A stretch of DNA of 64,000 nt from Merluccius polli (taxonomy: Eukaryota > Chordata > Actinopteri > Gadiformes > Merlucciidae). Shown here piece by piece: positions 43,191 to 55,222 of the stretch; positions within the stretch are counted from its first letter, which is position 1; every line of letters starts with the position of its first letter. Position numbers and translations under genes: made by a program. The notes below the pieces were generated by a model. That model searched no databases. It saw only the letters and a program-made list of their open reading frames with translations, and had not been told where the DNA came from. The stretch covers positions 122,886 through 186,885 of the forward strand of contig JAOPHQ010002871.1 of assembly GCA_030340625.1 (NCBI GenBank), in the 5' to 3' direction.

Positions 43191-43841
43191 TAGGGAGGGG
43201 GGAAATTATACTAAATTGGTAGTTTTTTGGGACTTGGGCAGTCCCAAAGGGGGGATATTTGGGAGACATTTATAAATTTACCCTTACTTAATGATAAAAC
43301 ATAATTATGGTCTTGCCATGATGCTATATTAGTCTAATAAGTGTGGGGAAAATTATAACAGAATCATGAGATATAAGCAGAGGCATATAATTATAAAAGC
43401 AACTCCTCATAATCAGAATTAGTACGGTGTTGGTGACGTGTAGAATAAATAGTGTGAGATCAGTTGGTTGCAAAGTGCAGGTCATATGATAGTAAAGAAC
43501 AGGCAGGCTGGCCTCTGTACATGCCTGGGAGTCAGATACCACGAGAACGAGGTGGGAAGACGACAACAGCCAGCCCTTGTTATGACGTTTTCACTGTTTT
43601 GTGTATATAACATCCTGGGTCAGGGATAGTTGGGGCTCAGACTTCGTGAACTGACACACACACTGTGTTGTCTGTTAGGGAAACATAGTTGGACCCAGAT
43701 ATCTGTAAAACTTTGCACATTCTACTGGTGTTAACAATAAAACTGATTATTTCTTAAAGCTAAAACTTCTTCTATCGCTTCATTAAAGAACACGCATGAG
43801 TAAAGGTTTCAGTTTTGAAACTGCTTTTCTACAACAATTGT

Positions 43842-44224
43842 TAGACCCGACCCCACATCCTTCAAACAGAATACAAGCTCCTGCCTTCTGGCAGAAGGTA
43901 CAGAATCCCCAAATGCAAATTGAACCGTTTTAAATACACTTTCATACCCACCTCCATCAAAATGTTAATAGATCGGTACGCTGAGGCCTGGGAAGTGTGC
44001 AATGACTTGGTGTAACTGCTTGTTTTGTTGTTTATTTTGATTTAATCTTTTATTGGATGTGTCATGAGTGTGTATGTAGCCTACATGTATGTCTTTAGCT
44101 GCTATATATGTATTTTATGTGTATTTATTGTCTGTAAGGGCAGCTTCTACTATGCACTACGCACTTTGAGTCCATGACAAATTTCCCCTAGGGGACAATA
44201 AAGTATATTCTATTCTATTCTATA
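43842..44224 (+). pseudogene. LINE 3' end
   Basis: Continues the LINE after the retrovirus with codons for YKLLPSGRRYRIPKCKLNRF (after a one-base shift), then a 3' UTR and the (TATTC)n tail. Confidence 0.85.
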
Positions 44225-44238
44225 CTCACACACATTAC

Positions 44239-44276
<38 letters not shown>

Positions 44277-44330
44277 CTAACGCATATTACTACTAACACC
44301 ACATTACTACTAACACACATCCACTTGTGG
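44225..44330. repeat. CACACATCACTACTAA minisatellite, segment 2
   Basis: About 100 bp of the same array as at 30013, between the LINE tail and the next inserted block. Confidence 0.9.
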
Positions 44331-45470
44331 TGGAAAATCTGACGGCGACATTTACCTCCTCAAACATGGTTATGTTGCAGCAGGGGCTATACCCAATCGC
44401 GGCAGGGAGACAGTACTTCTCTACATAATTCCGGTCTTGTCCTAACCCATATACTTACCAACATCATTCACGCTAGCATCTATGAATGTGATATCATGTA
44501 GGAAGGTGAACTATTGGGATTAGCGCTGGGGGAACTCAATGGAAGCGCCAGCCGGTGGCACATCCGGCAAACAAACAAGGGTTGAATGTGGCTATTTCAG
44601 ACAATTTCTTTCGCTACGTACGCTGGTTGCTAAGATTATTACGGCATCGTTCTTCCCACTATCATTTAAATGATCGAGCCTCGTACTCTAGGTGAATGTA
44701 CTGATGGTGGCATATGTGGGCATACATAACAGTTTCGTCGACCACCTTTGACGAAGCTGTGAAATCAGCATATCTCCACCCAACATATTTAGTGGAGTAC
44801 AGCGTGATGTTTTTTCAGGTAACAATCGTGGCGTAGATGTCTTAACATCTGATATGTATCGTCAGGTTTTCCTATGTGTTCTTTCTAATTACTACCAGTA
44901 CCATTTGTAGGATTGGCACCCATAGATTCCTTTGCTGACTCTTCTGCAGTTCCCACCAGGTTCATGGGGAGTACGAACACCAGTGCGATTATGTGTACAA
45001 CATGGTGCCGCGCAGCCCGCACCATGCCTGGTTGTCGAAAAGGATGCTCACATGGTCGTCGTCTGTGTTCGTGTATGAGGTGTGTTTTCAAAGTTCAGTG
45101 TATGTGCAGTAGTGTGGACCGCTTCCAGCAGTGCTAGGCTTGCACGGTGGACATTAGTGGTTACATTCGGCATTACTTTATTCAGTAACATTGTTACTGA
45201 ATAAAGTATACCTTGCAACCTTTCATTTAAAGATAACCTGGTCAACAAATCGGATAAGTGGCATAAAACATGCACTTGCAATGACATAGACATGCAAATT
45301 CAAACTGTCCTATACTGGTTGATATAAGAAGTGTTAGTGTTCAATTGCTATGGGTTGATCAGAAATTGTTATTTATTGCTGACCTAGAAAAACTATTCTA
45401 CAGGACAAGCATCAGCAATTGAGCTTCAGATCAAATGGTTTTGATACACCTGAAGACTGTAACTGGGATT
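44331..45470. other. Inserted sequence of unknown type, left block
   Basis: Not part of the minisatellite and not recognised. Short ORFs overlap on both strands (44913-45137 +, 45293-45048 -) without a family match. A perfect 17-bp palindrome lies at 45174-45208. It may be one arm of an element whose other part is the block at 50340-51130, split by the L2 insertion. Confidence 0.35.
45174..45208. terminator. Perfect palindrome carrying AATAAA on both strands
   Basis: TACTTTATTCAGTAACA, one base, then its exact inverse. Each strand contains AATAAA, so the site could act as a bidirectional polyadenylation signal. No gene is confirmed on either side. Confidence 0.4.
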
Positions 45471-46080
45471 TCAAGACTGGTCAGGTGTCGCTGTTGCGGG
45501 TAAGCATCGACTCATTTCCGGTCTACCTCTTGCTCTGTGTACACTGTTTGGTGTTGTAGCTGTCGGTGAACGCTAAATATACATTTGTTTTACCTCGTTA
45601 CAGCGGTTATTTACCAGCTTTAAACATTTAAACTTAAAATAGCGACAAGTCGCTATTTTAAGTCTTCACACGCTAGTTACATTAAGCATTAGCAGTTAGC
45701 GATTCGCTTCTCCCTCTCTCTCTGCTCCTCTGTCCTGCTCAGTGTGCCAAATGTTTAGTACTCCTCCACCTACTTTTAGTGATAAGGTACCTGTATTAAA
45801 TGTAGTTTATTTAGTGCGCTGGAGGTGAGGAATTAGTGACTTAGAGGCCCGGGTACCGCACCAACACCGTCTCCGGTAGTCCTGTGCGGCGCCGGCCGGC
45901 GGGTAGCTCTAGTTAGCCGTCCCCCCCGGTAGACCCCGAGCAGCCGGGAAGCCACGGAGAGTGGGTGACTGTCCGGGGGAAGCGTCAGCGGCAACCCACT
46001 GAAGCCCACGGCTCACCACCAGCCCATTCACGTTTCTAATACGTTTTCCCCACTCAGCGACGCACCCGCTGAGGAGCAGA

Positions 46081-46656
46081 CTCTGGTTATTGGCTCTTCT
46101 ATAGTCAGAAACGTGAAGTTAGCGAAGCCAGCGGCCATAGTCAAATGTATCCCTGGGGCCAGAGCGGGCGACGTGAATCCTATTTAAAACTGCTGGCTAA
46201 AGACAAACGTAAATATCATAAGATTGTTATTCACGTCGGCGGTAATGACTCCCGATTACGCCACTCGGAGGTCACTAAAATTAATGTGGAATCGGTGTGT
46301 AGATACGCCAAAAACAATGTCGGACACCGTAGTTTTCTCTGGACCCCCTGCCCAATGTGACCAGTGACGTCATGTATAGCCGCATGGCGTCCTTCCACCG
46401 CTGGCTGTCCAGGTGGTGTCCAGCAAACCATGTGGGCTTCATTGATAATTGGCAGCCTTTTTGGGGAAAACCTGGTTTGATTGGGAGAGACGGCATCCAT
46501 CCCACGTTGGATGGAGCGGCTCTCTTATCCAGGAATATGATGCAGTTTATTTCTAAAAACCTGACAGTCCAGAGTTGGGACCAGGAAGCAGAGTTGCTGT
46601 TTAACACACTTCTCTGCGCTTCCTCTAGTACAGTCCCCCACCCACCACCCCCATAG
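46081..46656 (+). pseudogene. L2 ORF1 esterase (SGNH hydrolase) domain
   Basis: Block I LVIGSSIVRNVK holds the nucleophile serine, block III is HVGGNDSR, and block V is GRDGIHPTLDG with the Asp-His pair. A one-base shift near 46310-46360 separates block III from block V. Such esterases occur in ORF1 of L2/CR1 LINEs, where a role in membrane or RNP handling has been suggested. Confidence 0.8.
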
Positions 46657-46825
46657 AGACTGTGTCTGTCCCCGCGACCCGCCTACATTATGTAAAGAAA
46701 TAAAAACAAGAGAAGTTAACCATGAAAACCTAATAAAAATTTAAACCAACTCCTCAGTAGCACAAAATAAAATAATTAAATGTGGACTGTTAAATATCAG
46801 GTCTCTGTCATCCAAAGCTGTTCTA

Positions 46826-47384
46826 GTGAATGAATTAATATCAGATTATGATATTGATTTGCTTTGTCTTACTGAGACCTGGTTGTCCCATGAGGATTAT
46901 GTTAGCCTAAATGAATCCACCCCCCCCAGTCATATTAATACTCACATTCCCCGAGGCGCAGGCGAGGAGGTGGATGTAGCAGCTATATATGATTCGAGGG
47001 TTTTAATGGACCCTAAACCAAAACTAAATTATAATTCATTTGAAAGCATTATTCTTAGTCTTTCTCACCCAAACTGGAAAACACTGCAGCCAGTCCTATT
47101 TGTTATAGTGTACCGCGCTCCTGGACCGTACTCTGATTTTATATCTGAATTCTCAGAGTTTCTATCAAGTTTAGTTCTTAAATCAGATAAAGTAATTATT
47201 GTAGGTGATTTTAATGTCCATGTGGATGTTACAAATGACAGCCTTAGTAACGCATTTACCTCATTAATAGACTCAATTGGCTTCTGTCAGAGTGTGAATA
47301 AACCAACCCATTGTTTTAATCACACTCTTGACCTTGTTCTATCATATGGCATGGATATTGAACATTTAATAGTTTTTTCCACAT
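46826..47384 (+). pseudogene. L2 ORF2 endonuclease domain
   Basis: LLCLTETWLS, FVIVYRAPGP, IIVGDFNVHVD and NHTLDLVLSYG give the apurinic-type endonuclease motifs. The final SDH-like motif lies after a frameshift near 47384 (SDHYLITFEF-like codons at about 47397). Confidence 0.88.
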
Positions 47385-48059
47385 AATCCTCTCCTATCCT
47401 GATCATTATTTAATAACTTTTGAATTTCTATTATTTGACTATAAGCCATTAAGCAAAACTTCCTACAGCAGATGTCTATCTGACAGTGCTGTAGCTAAAT
47501 TTAAGGAGGAGATTGCATCAGTGTTTAATTCAATGCCATATCTGAATATAACGGAGTCCTATATTAACTTTAGTCACTCCCAAATTGATAATCTTGTTAA
47601 TAGTGCTGTAGGCTCTCTACAATCAACATTAGATTCTATCGCTCCTAGAAAACAGAAAATAATAAAACATAGGAAACTAGCACCGTGGTACAACAACAAA
47701 CTCGTCAATTAAAACAAGAAACAAGGAAATCAGAAAGGAAATGGCGCGCTTCCAATTTATTAGAAAATCGCTTAATATGGCAAAATAATCTTAAAAATTA
47801 TAGAAAGGCCCTCCGTAATGCCAGAGGAGCCTTTTACTCGGCACTAATAGAAGAAAATAAAAACAAACCCCAGGTTCCTCTTCAGCAACTGTAGCCAGGC
47901 TGACAGAGAGTCACAGCTCTATTGAGCCATGTATCCCCATCAACTTAAGTAGCAATGACTTCATGAACTTCTTTTATAATAAAATTATTACTATTAGAGA
48001 GAAAATTAGTCACCAAATGCCCTCAACTAGGTATCGCTGGCTCTCCAACATCAGACACT

Positions 48060-49685
48060 TTGACTGGTGCAAACTTAGATGTGTATTTGGAGTGTTTCTC
48101 TGCTGTCAGTCTTCATCAGTTAACTTCTATAATTTCTTCATCAAAGTCATCAACCTGTCTGTTAGACCCCATCCCAACTAGGCTGCTTAAAGAAATTGTA
48201 CCCTTAATTGGCACTTCTTTACTGGAAATGATTAATCTTTCTTTATTATCAGGATATGTACCACAGTCCTTTAAGTAGCTGTAATTAAACCCCTTCTTAA
48301 AAAGCCCACTCTTGACCCAGGGGTTTTAGCCAACTATAGACCGATTTCTAATCTCCCCCTTTCTGTCCTAAAATTCTGGAGAAAGTAGTCGCCAAACAAT
48401 TGTGTGACTTTCTACACAACAATCAGTTTATTTCGAGGATTTCCAGTCAGGATTTAGAGTTCATCATAGCACAGAGACAGCTCTGGTTAAAGTTAATAAT
48501 GACCTTTTGATTGCTTCTGACAATGGACTTGTCTCTGTACTTGTATTATTAGATCTTAGTGCTGCCTTTGACACCCATTGATCATAGTATTCTTTTACAG
48601 AGACTCGAGCATGAAATTGGCATCAAAGGAACCGCACTAAGCTGGTTTATGTCATATCTATCAGATCGTTCACAGTTTGTACATGTGAATGATGAATCTT
48701 CAATAAATACTACAGTTAGTCATGGAGTTCCACAAGGTTCTGTACTTGGACCAATACTATTTACTATATATATGCTCCCTTTAGGCGATATTATTAGAAA
48801 TCACTCCATTAACTTTCATTGTTATGCAGATGATACGCAGTTATATCTATCGATCAAACCCGATGAAATTAATCAATTATCTAAATTACAAACATGTCTT
48901 AAAGACATAAAATCCTGGATGAGCTGCAATTTTCTGATGTTAAACTCAGAGAAACCGAAATTCTTGTACTTGGCCCCAAAAACCTTAGAGACTTAATGTC
49001 TACAGATATAGCTACTCTAGATGGCATTACATTGGCCTCTAGCACCACTGTCAGGAATCTTGGAGTTATCTTTGATCAGGATCTGTCATTTAATTCCCAC
49101 ATAAAGCAGACCTCTAGGACTGCCTTTTTTCATTTACGTAATATTACAAAAATCAGACGCATCCTATCAAAGACAGACGCAGAAAAACTAATCCAAGCAT
49201 TTGTTACCTCAAGGCTGGATTACTGCAACTCCTTATTATCAGGTTGTCCAAATAAATCCATTAAGATGCTTCAATTAATTCAAAACGCTGCAGCGCGAGT
49301 ACTGACAGGAACTAGGAAAAGAGATCACATCTCTCCTGTACTAGCTTCTCTGCATTGGCTCCCTGTAAAATTTAGAATAGAATTTAAAATCCTCCTCCTC
49401 ACCTATAAAGCTCTTCATGGGCAGGCCCCTTCATATCTCAAAGAGCTCATAGTACCCTACTACCCCACTAGAACACTGCGTTCTCTGAATGCAGGGCTAC
49501 TGGTGGTTCCAATAGTTTCTAAAAGTAGAACCGGAGCCAGAGCCTTCAGTTACCAAGCTCCTCTTCAGTGGAACCAGCTTCCAGTTGTGGTTCGGGAGGC
49601 AGACACCCTCTCCACATTTAAGATAGGCTTAAGACGTTCCTCTTTGATAAAGCTTATAGTTAGGGCTGGATCAGGTGAGTCCTGA
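48060..49685 (+). pseudogene. L2 ORF2 reverse transcriptase and C-terminus
   Basis: SSKSSTCLLDPIPTRLLK and a NYRPISNLP-like block lead to LVLLDLSAAFDTH. After a one-base shift follow IGIKGTALSWFMSYL, HGVPQGSVLGPILF and the active site YADDTQLY (48823-48846). The C-terminal block (48996-49685) has RLDYCNSLLSGCP, ARVLTGTRKRDHISP, LHWLPVKFRIEFK and YKALHGQAPSYL. Confidence 0.9.
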
Positions 49686-49746
49686 ACCATCCCTTAGTTA
49701 TGCTGCTATAGGCCTAGACTATCGGGGGATTTCCCTTGGTGCACTG

Positions 49747-49812
<66 letters not shown>

Positions 49813-50038
49813 CACACATTCATGTCCCATTAATGCATGTTACTAACACTTCTTCCCTGGAGTTCTTGTGTTTTCTCGTCTCGCAGGTTCTCATGGATCC
49901 TGGCGGAGCCTCCATGGTCCTGCTTGACTGCCATTGCTAATATCAGTTACCAGTTATATATAGTTACTGTTGATGCTGCTCCGCTGTCCCCCATCATTGG
50001 TGCTGTCTTCATCATCATGTTCATTAGTGTATTGATGT

Positions 50039-50088
<50 letters not shown>

Positions 50089-50336
50089 CAACTGGTCAAG
50101 GCAGATGACCACCCCACCTAGAGCGAAGGGTCTGTCCAAGGTTTCTGCCTTTTAACAGGCAGTTTTTCCTTGCCCCCGTGCCAAGTGCTTGCTCATGGTG
50201 GTACTGTTGGGTCTCTGTAAATGTTATTAGGAGTTTGGTCTAGACCTGCTCCATTTGAAAAGTGCCCTGAGATAACTTCTGTTATGAATTGGCGCTATAC
50301 AAATAAAATTGAATTGAATTGAATTGAATTGAATTT

Positions 50337-51130
50337 TCAACAACCAAACCCACACACACGGAAGCACGTGTGCAGAAAAATCCTGGACTACAACATGCCA
50401 GTACAGGTTTCTAGCAATTGGGGAGCTGTTGTCTCCACCTACTTGAACTCCATTCACATCACAGAAACTTTTGTTGGCATGTCCAGAGAACATTCGTTTG
50501 ACAAAAGCAATTTAACAATTAAGCAAAAATGAACAAATAGCTATAACTACTGATTCAAATGAATAGTACCTAACGTCAAATATCAGATGGAAACACTTAT
50601 GCCTACCAAGCATCTTATTGCATAAAGACTCATGGGGGGGGGGGGGGGGGGGGGGTTATCAGCGTGGCCCCCCATGGCCACCCGCATGGCAGCGACACTG
50701 TCACTACACCTCCCTGTCAAACAAACTTCCATTTTGTACCATTTTAGTGGAGGTTGTTTATCGGGCAATATTCTAAATATTTTAGTATTAGTAGACATAC
50801 TTGCCAGATTTGCCAGAAAATGTTGAGTGCTTGTTATACAGCTGTGTAAGCTTACATTAAACACTTTATATTTATAAAATATAATATAAAGTTTTTTCTA
50901 AACTGTTTATGCAAAAAAAAAAATATGTTGACACCTTTTAAAGTAAGGACTAAGGTATTGTATATTGCTGAGGTTTGTCTTTCTCGGTACTACATGAGGA
51001 TCTGTGACCAATCAACAATGCCAATCACCATCACTAAATGGAGATCTGGGTGGTAGGTTTTCAGACTTTGCAAGAGGAAAAACGGAAACCGCGCATCGAT
51101 GACCACACCAGGTACTAAACCAATTCAACG
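50337..51130. other. Inserted sequence of unknown type, right block
   Basis: Directly follows the L2 tail. Contains a G-run of about 23 at 50634-50655 and otherwise unremarkable AT-rich sequence. No gene recognised. Confidence 0.35.
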
Positions 51131-51489
51131 TTAAACCTAGCGTATAGACTTCGGAGCTTTTCGCGCTGTAGCGAAAAAAATGTTTAGGCGGGGAAGTGGG
51201 CGTGGCCTATATGAGGAGGTGCAGCAATGTTTCGTGCATGTGTGGATATAAGGTTTATGAACTGTGCGGACCAAGTATGCAGGAGTTATGAGCGTTTCGG
51301 AATTTGGTCAAAAATAGCGCCACCTAGTGGTCTTCCAAGTGTGCGAACATGAACGTGACGCATAGAATATATAAGTTTTCACCAGGCCTGGTGAAACGCC
51401 GGCAAAGTCGCTAACTAATAATAAGAATAATAATAATAATTAAACGAAGCAATTTTCAATAGGGACCTTCCAGTTTCACTGGCTCGGTC
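51131..51489. repeat. Unclassified interspersed repeat ending AATAAT...GGTCCCTAATA
   Basis: GTGGGCGTGGCCTATATGAG, GCGCCACCTAGTGG and an (AAT)n tract before AACGAAGCAATTTTCAATAGGG are features of a widespread fish repeat. I did not assign a class. Confidence 0.5.
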
Positions 51490-52687
51490 CCTAATACTAA
51501 CACTACCAACATCACTACTACCACACATCACTACTAACACACACATCAACACTAACATACACACTACTAACACACACATCACTACTAACACACATTACTA
51601 ACACACACATCACTACTAACACACAATCAACATACTAAACACACATCACTACAGACACACACATCACTACCAAACACACATTACAACTAACACACACCAC
51701 ACCACTAACACACACATCACTAACACACATCCCACTACTAACACCCACAATTACCACTAACACACATCACTACTAACACACACATCACTACCAAAACACA
51801 CTTTACAACTCAACACACACACCACACTAACACACACATCACTACTAACACAAACATCACTACAAACACACATTACAACTAACACACACACACACTAACA
51901 CACACATCACTTACTAACACACATTACTAACACACACAACACTAACACACATCACTACTAACACACATCACTACTAAACACATCACTACTAACACACACC
52001 CTACTAACCACACACCTCACTCACACACACATCAACACTAACATGCACACATACTAACACACATCACGACTAACACACACATCACTTCTAACAAACATCA
52101 CTACTAACCACATCACTACTAACACAACATCACTACTAACACACACCACTACTAACACACACATCACTCACACACACATCAACACTAACATGCACACACT
52201 ACTAACACACATCACGACTAACACACACATCACTTCTAACAAACATCACTACTAACACACATCACTACTAACACACACCACTACTAACACACACATCACT
52301 CACACACACATCAACACTAACATGCACACACTACTAACACACATCACGACTAACACACACATCACTTCTAACAAACATCACTACTAACACACAGGACACC
52401 ACTACTAACACACACATCACTACTAACACACATTACTACTAACACACACTAACACACACATCACTACTAACACACACACCCACTACTAACACACACATCA
52501 CTAACACACATCACTACTAACACACATATCACTCACACACACATCAACTCTAACATGCACACACTACTAACACCACACATCACTACTAACACACACATTA
52601 CTAACACACACAGTATTAACCCACACATCACTACTCACACCACAAATTACTAACACACCACATCACCACTAACACACACATTACTAA
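51490..52687. repeat. CACACATCACTACTAA minisatellite, segment 3
   Basis: 1.2 kb of the array with a higher-order unit of about 120 bp (TCACTCACACACACATCAAC, ACTAACATGCACACACTACT, ACACATCACGACTAAC) repeated at about 52020, 52160 and 52290. The unit recurs in part at 63150, so long-range duplication links the segments. Confidence 0.92.
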
Positions 52688-53213
52688 CCGTAATGCAGTT
52701 CCCTATGTGTTACGTCAATTCATGCAACCTGCCACTAGGAGGTAGTGGTCCCCTTTAAGAAGTTCAGGAAGTCACATAAAGGCATTTGGGAAGCACATGG
52801 CAAAGAGTTCCGCTATGTCCAACTGTTTGTTTACAGCAGCAATATCGCTCACATCGTATGCCATACGTAGCATTGTCGGTATGTAATGTGATATTATAAC
52901 CTTAACCGTATGATTGCATTATCATTGTATGTATTGTGTGATTGTATGATTGTATGACGTTTTAAGAGTTTTGCGCAGTTTGACGTCAAAGTATAATATA
53001 TGATACATCGTTTATAATAGAAATACATGTTTAGTCATAAGTGTGTTAAAAGGATTGAAATATTTCATTCTAATTAATGACAAGCGCGTTTACAGTGTGT
53101 CTACAACATGTTTACATTGAACGTATCTGATTATGCTTTCTGTTTATTCTCAGTTTTACCCTTTTCTAATCATCTAAACCCTTTGGACAACTGGACAACC
53201 GTCTTCAGAGTCC

Positions 53214-53640
53214 GTGATGAACGAAGGTTGTTTAGCGTATAAAGCCGCAAGATATACTCCCCACCACATATCGAGGGCAAGCCACCCAGTTAAAACGACA
53301 GCTTCATGCGCAGAAGATAACGCAGCATACGCTAGACTACAAGCAATTGGAACGCAAAGATGGCTCTGCACGTACAAGGATCCTCAGCATCATGTTCTAC
53401 AAAAAGGTCAAATAATTCTTCCCACCGTGGCTGCTGCTACCATGGCTGTGCGAAAGCAGAGGCAGCCAAGGCACAACTGCAGTCAGCAGAGAAGGAAATG
53501 GACCGTGAAAGTAGAACAGGCACAGCTAGAAGCAAAAATGAGTATGTTATCGCTCCAGCAAGAAATGGCCGCAGCCGTGGCCGAAGCAGACAGTCTTGGA
53601 GGCAGCTGTTGACGGCAGTGACAGAGTGAGCTCCAAACCA
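53214..53640 (+). pseudogene. BEL/Pao gag, N-terminal coiled coil
   Basis: Ala/Glu/Lys-rich helical sequence split over two frames: AKAEAAKAQLQSAEKEMD in one, KVEQAQLEAKMSMLSLQQEM and AAAVAEADSLGGS in another. A frame change near 53505 interrupts it. Confidence 0.6.
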
Positions 53641-53744
53641 CACCTCAGTCCAACTAGGTGCAACTCCCCTCGACCCTACACAGCGTACCAAAGAATATGT
53701 TGCCGAACAGGCCAAAGAGCTAAAATAAAGTACAGTTCGCACCA

Positions 53745-54849
53745 GGGCCCAGTTCTCCCGAAAACGATGTACGATCCATCTTACGATCCTTCTTACCGAA
53801 TCATCTTTCGAATGATCGTTATTTTTTTCCGTGCGTTTCCCAAAACTCCTCTTAACATGAACGCGCGTGCACAGATCTAACGATCGGTCGTTAGACTTGT
53901 ACCTGTCCACTGACACGGTGCTGAAATACTGTCAGGTGAGTGTCCAGCAAACCATGTGGGCTTCATTGATAATGGCAGCCTCTTCTTGGGGGAAAACCTG
54001 GATTTGATTGGGAGAGACGGCATCCATCCCACGTTGGATGGAGAGGGCTCTCTTATCCAGGAATATGATGCAGTTTATTTCTAAAACCTGACAGTCCAGA
54101 GTTTGGGACCAGGAAGCAGAGTTGCTGTTTAAACACACTTCTCTGCGCTTCCTCTAGTACAGTCCCCCCACCCACCCACCCCATAGAGACTGTGTCTGTC
54201 CCACCGTACCGCCTACATTATGTAACGAAAATAAAAAACAAGAGGCGTTAACCATGAAAACCTAATAAAAATTAAAACCAACTCCTCAGTAGCACAAAAT
54301 AAAAGAACTTAAATGTGGACTGTTAAATATCAGGTCTCTGTCATCCAAGCTGTCTAGTGAATGAATTAATATCAGATTATGATATTGATTTGCTTTGTCT
54401 TACTATTTACATAATCTCCCGTATGCAGGCGTTGCCACAGCAACGACGGCCATAGCAATCTTCATAGCGTCAACGTCTTTCCTAGGTGTCAAAGATAATC
54501 AAAGATAAGATTATAGCAACCGAGACGGGTTGGATTATAGAGCGCGCTCCTATAATCTTCAACCAATCAGAATCGAGTATTCACCCAGACCATGGTATAC
54601 CCATAGACTAAGCTATATAGCCTATCGTAACTTCAGCGTCACCAGCTGGACAATTCAGTGGTATTGGATGTGTTAACGACGCTCGTAGCGCGCTACCAGG
54701 ACAGCTGGAGCTCTCGTTAGCTCCGAGCGTCTTAACGACGGTCGTTATGCAACGATGCTTTCGGGAAACGGTGTGAAAACTGTCTGATGGTCGTACGACG
54801 AACTTAACGAAACACTTCGGCTAATGACGCTTTACGGGAAACTGGGCCC
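53745..54849. mobile_element. DNA element with GGGCCCAGTT ends inside BEL gag
   Basis: GGGCCCAGTTCTCCCGAAAACG-like left end, inverse right end CTTTACGGGAAACTGGGCCC. Subterminal AACGATCGTTAG/CTAACGACCG motifs occur on both sides. No transposase and no clear target duplication. It contains a fragment of L2 ORF1 at 53938-54412. Confidence 0.65.
53938..54412 (+). mobile_element. Second, partial copy of the L2 ORF1-ORF2 junction
   Basis: Closely matches 46415-46885 of the near-complete L2 element (GTCCAGCAAACCATGTGGGC through GATATTGATTTGCTTTGTCT), including the block V esterase motif. Both of its ends are internal to L2, so it is a broken piece rather than a normal 5'-truncated insertion. Confidence 0.85.
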
Positions 54850-55222
54850 AGAGCCGCAACAGACATCTCAAACGGAATCAGTCTATACGCAGAGCAGCAT
54901 CACTAGACCCCATCCAGATCCCCACACCTCAACATAAAGTGCAGCCAAGCCAACGCTGACTTTTTCTCCTCAACACCGTACCCGAAAGTAACAACTCAGC
55001 AGACACGTCTCACTCCAGAATACACATCTCTACTCAACAAATAGGCAAGAAAATTATCACTCACCTGGAGAAAGGTCCAGAAATCCCAGTCCTCCCTTTT
55101 CCCTCCACACCAAGGGACACACCCCAGAACTCCTACCATGAACAATCAAACATGACTGACCTCGTCAGATATTTCGACGAAGGTCAGATATTTTCAAGCT
55201 CCATGAGTTAAGTGATCTCCTT

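Larger units (their letters stand above)
36017..43836 (+). mobile_element. Endogenous retrovirus-like LTR element, decayed, inserted in the LINE
   Basis: Flanked by ATTGT (36012-36016 and 43837-43841). The LTRs match well over about 36090-36569 and 43350-43836, with mostly base substitutions between them, so this is an old insertion. The outer part of the left LTR is diverged, and the exact start (36014 TG or 36017) is unsure. An 18-nt primer-binding site complementary to tRNA-Trp follows the left LTR. Two polypurine tracts precede the right LTR (about 43192-43205 and 43240-43249). The internal region keeps a gag-like ORF (37535-37750), possible further gag sequence (37943-38185) and integrase pieces (40680-41515). 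Protease and reverse transcriptase are not recognisable. A solo LTR of another family lies inside at 40230-40633. Confidence 0.85.
30657..44224 (+). mobile_element. Non-LTR retrotransposon (LINE) interrupted by two hATs and an endogenous retrovirus
   Basis: Pieces of one LINE: 30657-32749, 33939-34407, 35682-36016 and 43842-44224. They read collinearly: apurinic-type endonuclease (31092-31740), reverse transcriptase with the SDDT active site (34181-34192), the C-terminal region (35728-36018) and a 3' tail of (TATTC)n after GGGGACAATAAAGTATATTC. The 5' part has a CTG-rich stretch (30709-30733). Several frameshifts and stops (near 31532, 31740 and 32591) make it inactive. It was inserted into the minisatellite, which continues on both sides. 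The clade looks like the jockey/L2/CR1 group; I could not settle it. Confidence 0.8.
45471..50336 (+). mobile_element. L2/CR1-type LINE, near full length but frame-broken
   Basis: Order: 5' region, ORF1 with an SGNH esterase domain (46081-46656), ORF2 with endonuclease (46826-47384) and reverse transcriptase (about 48060-49685), then a 3' UTR with two (TC)n tracts (49750-49808 and 50041-50084), ending GGCGCTATACAAATAAAATTGAATTGAATTG-like with (TTGAA)n. An esterase in ORF1 and a short 3' repeat tail are hallmarks of the L2/CR1 group. Frameshifts are mostly single-base. The 5' limit is approximate. Confidence 0.85.

Noticed and set aside
45048..45293. 81-codon - strand ORF as a gene
   Set aside because: No recognised family, no splice or start support, overlaps a + strand ORF and the palindrome.
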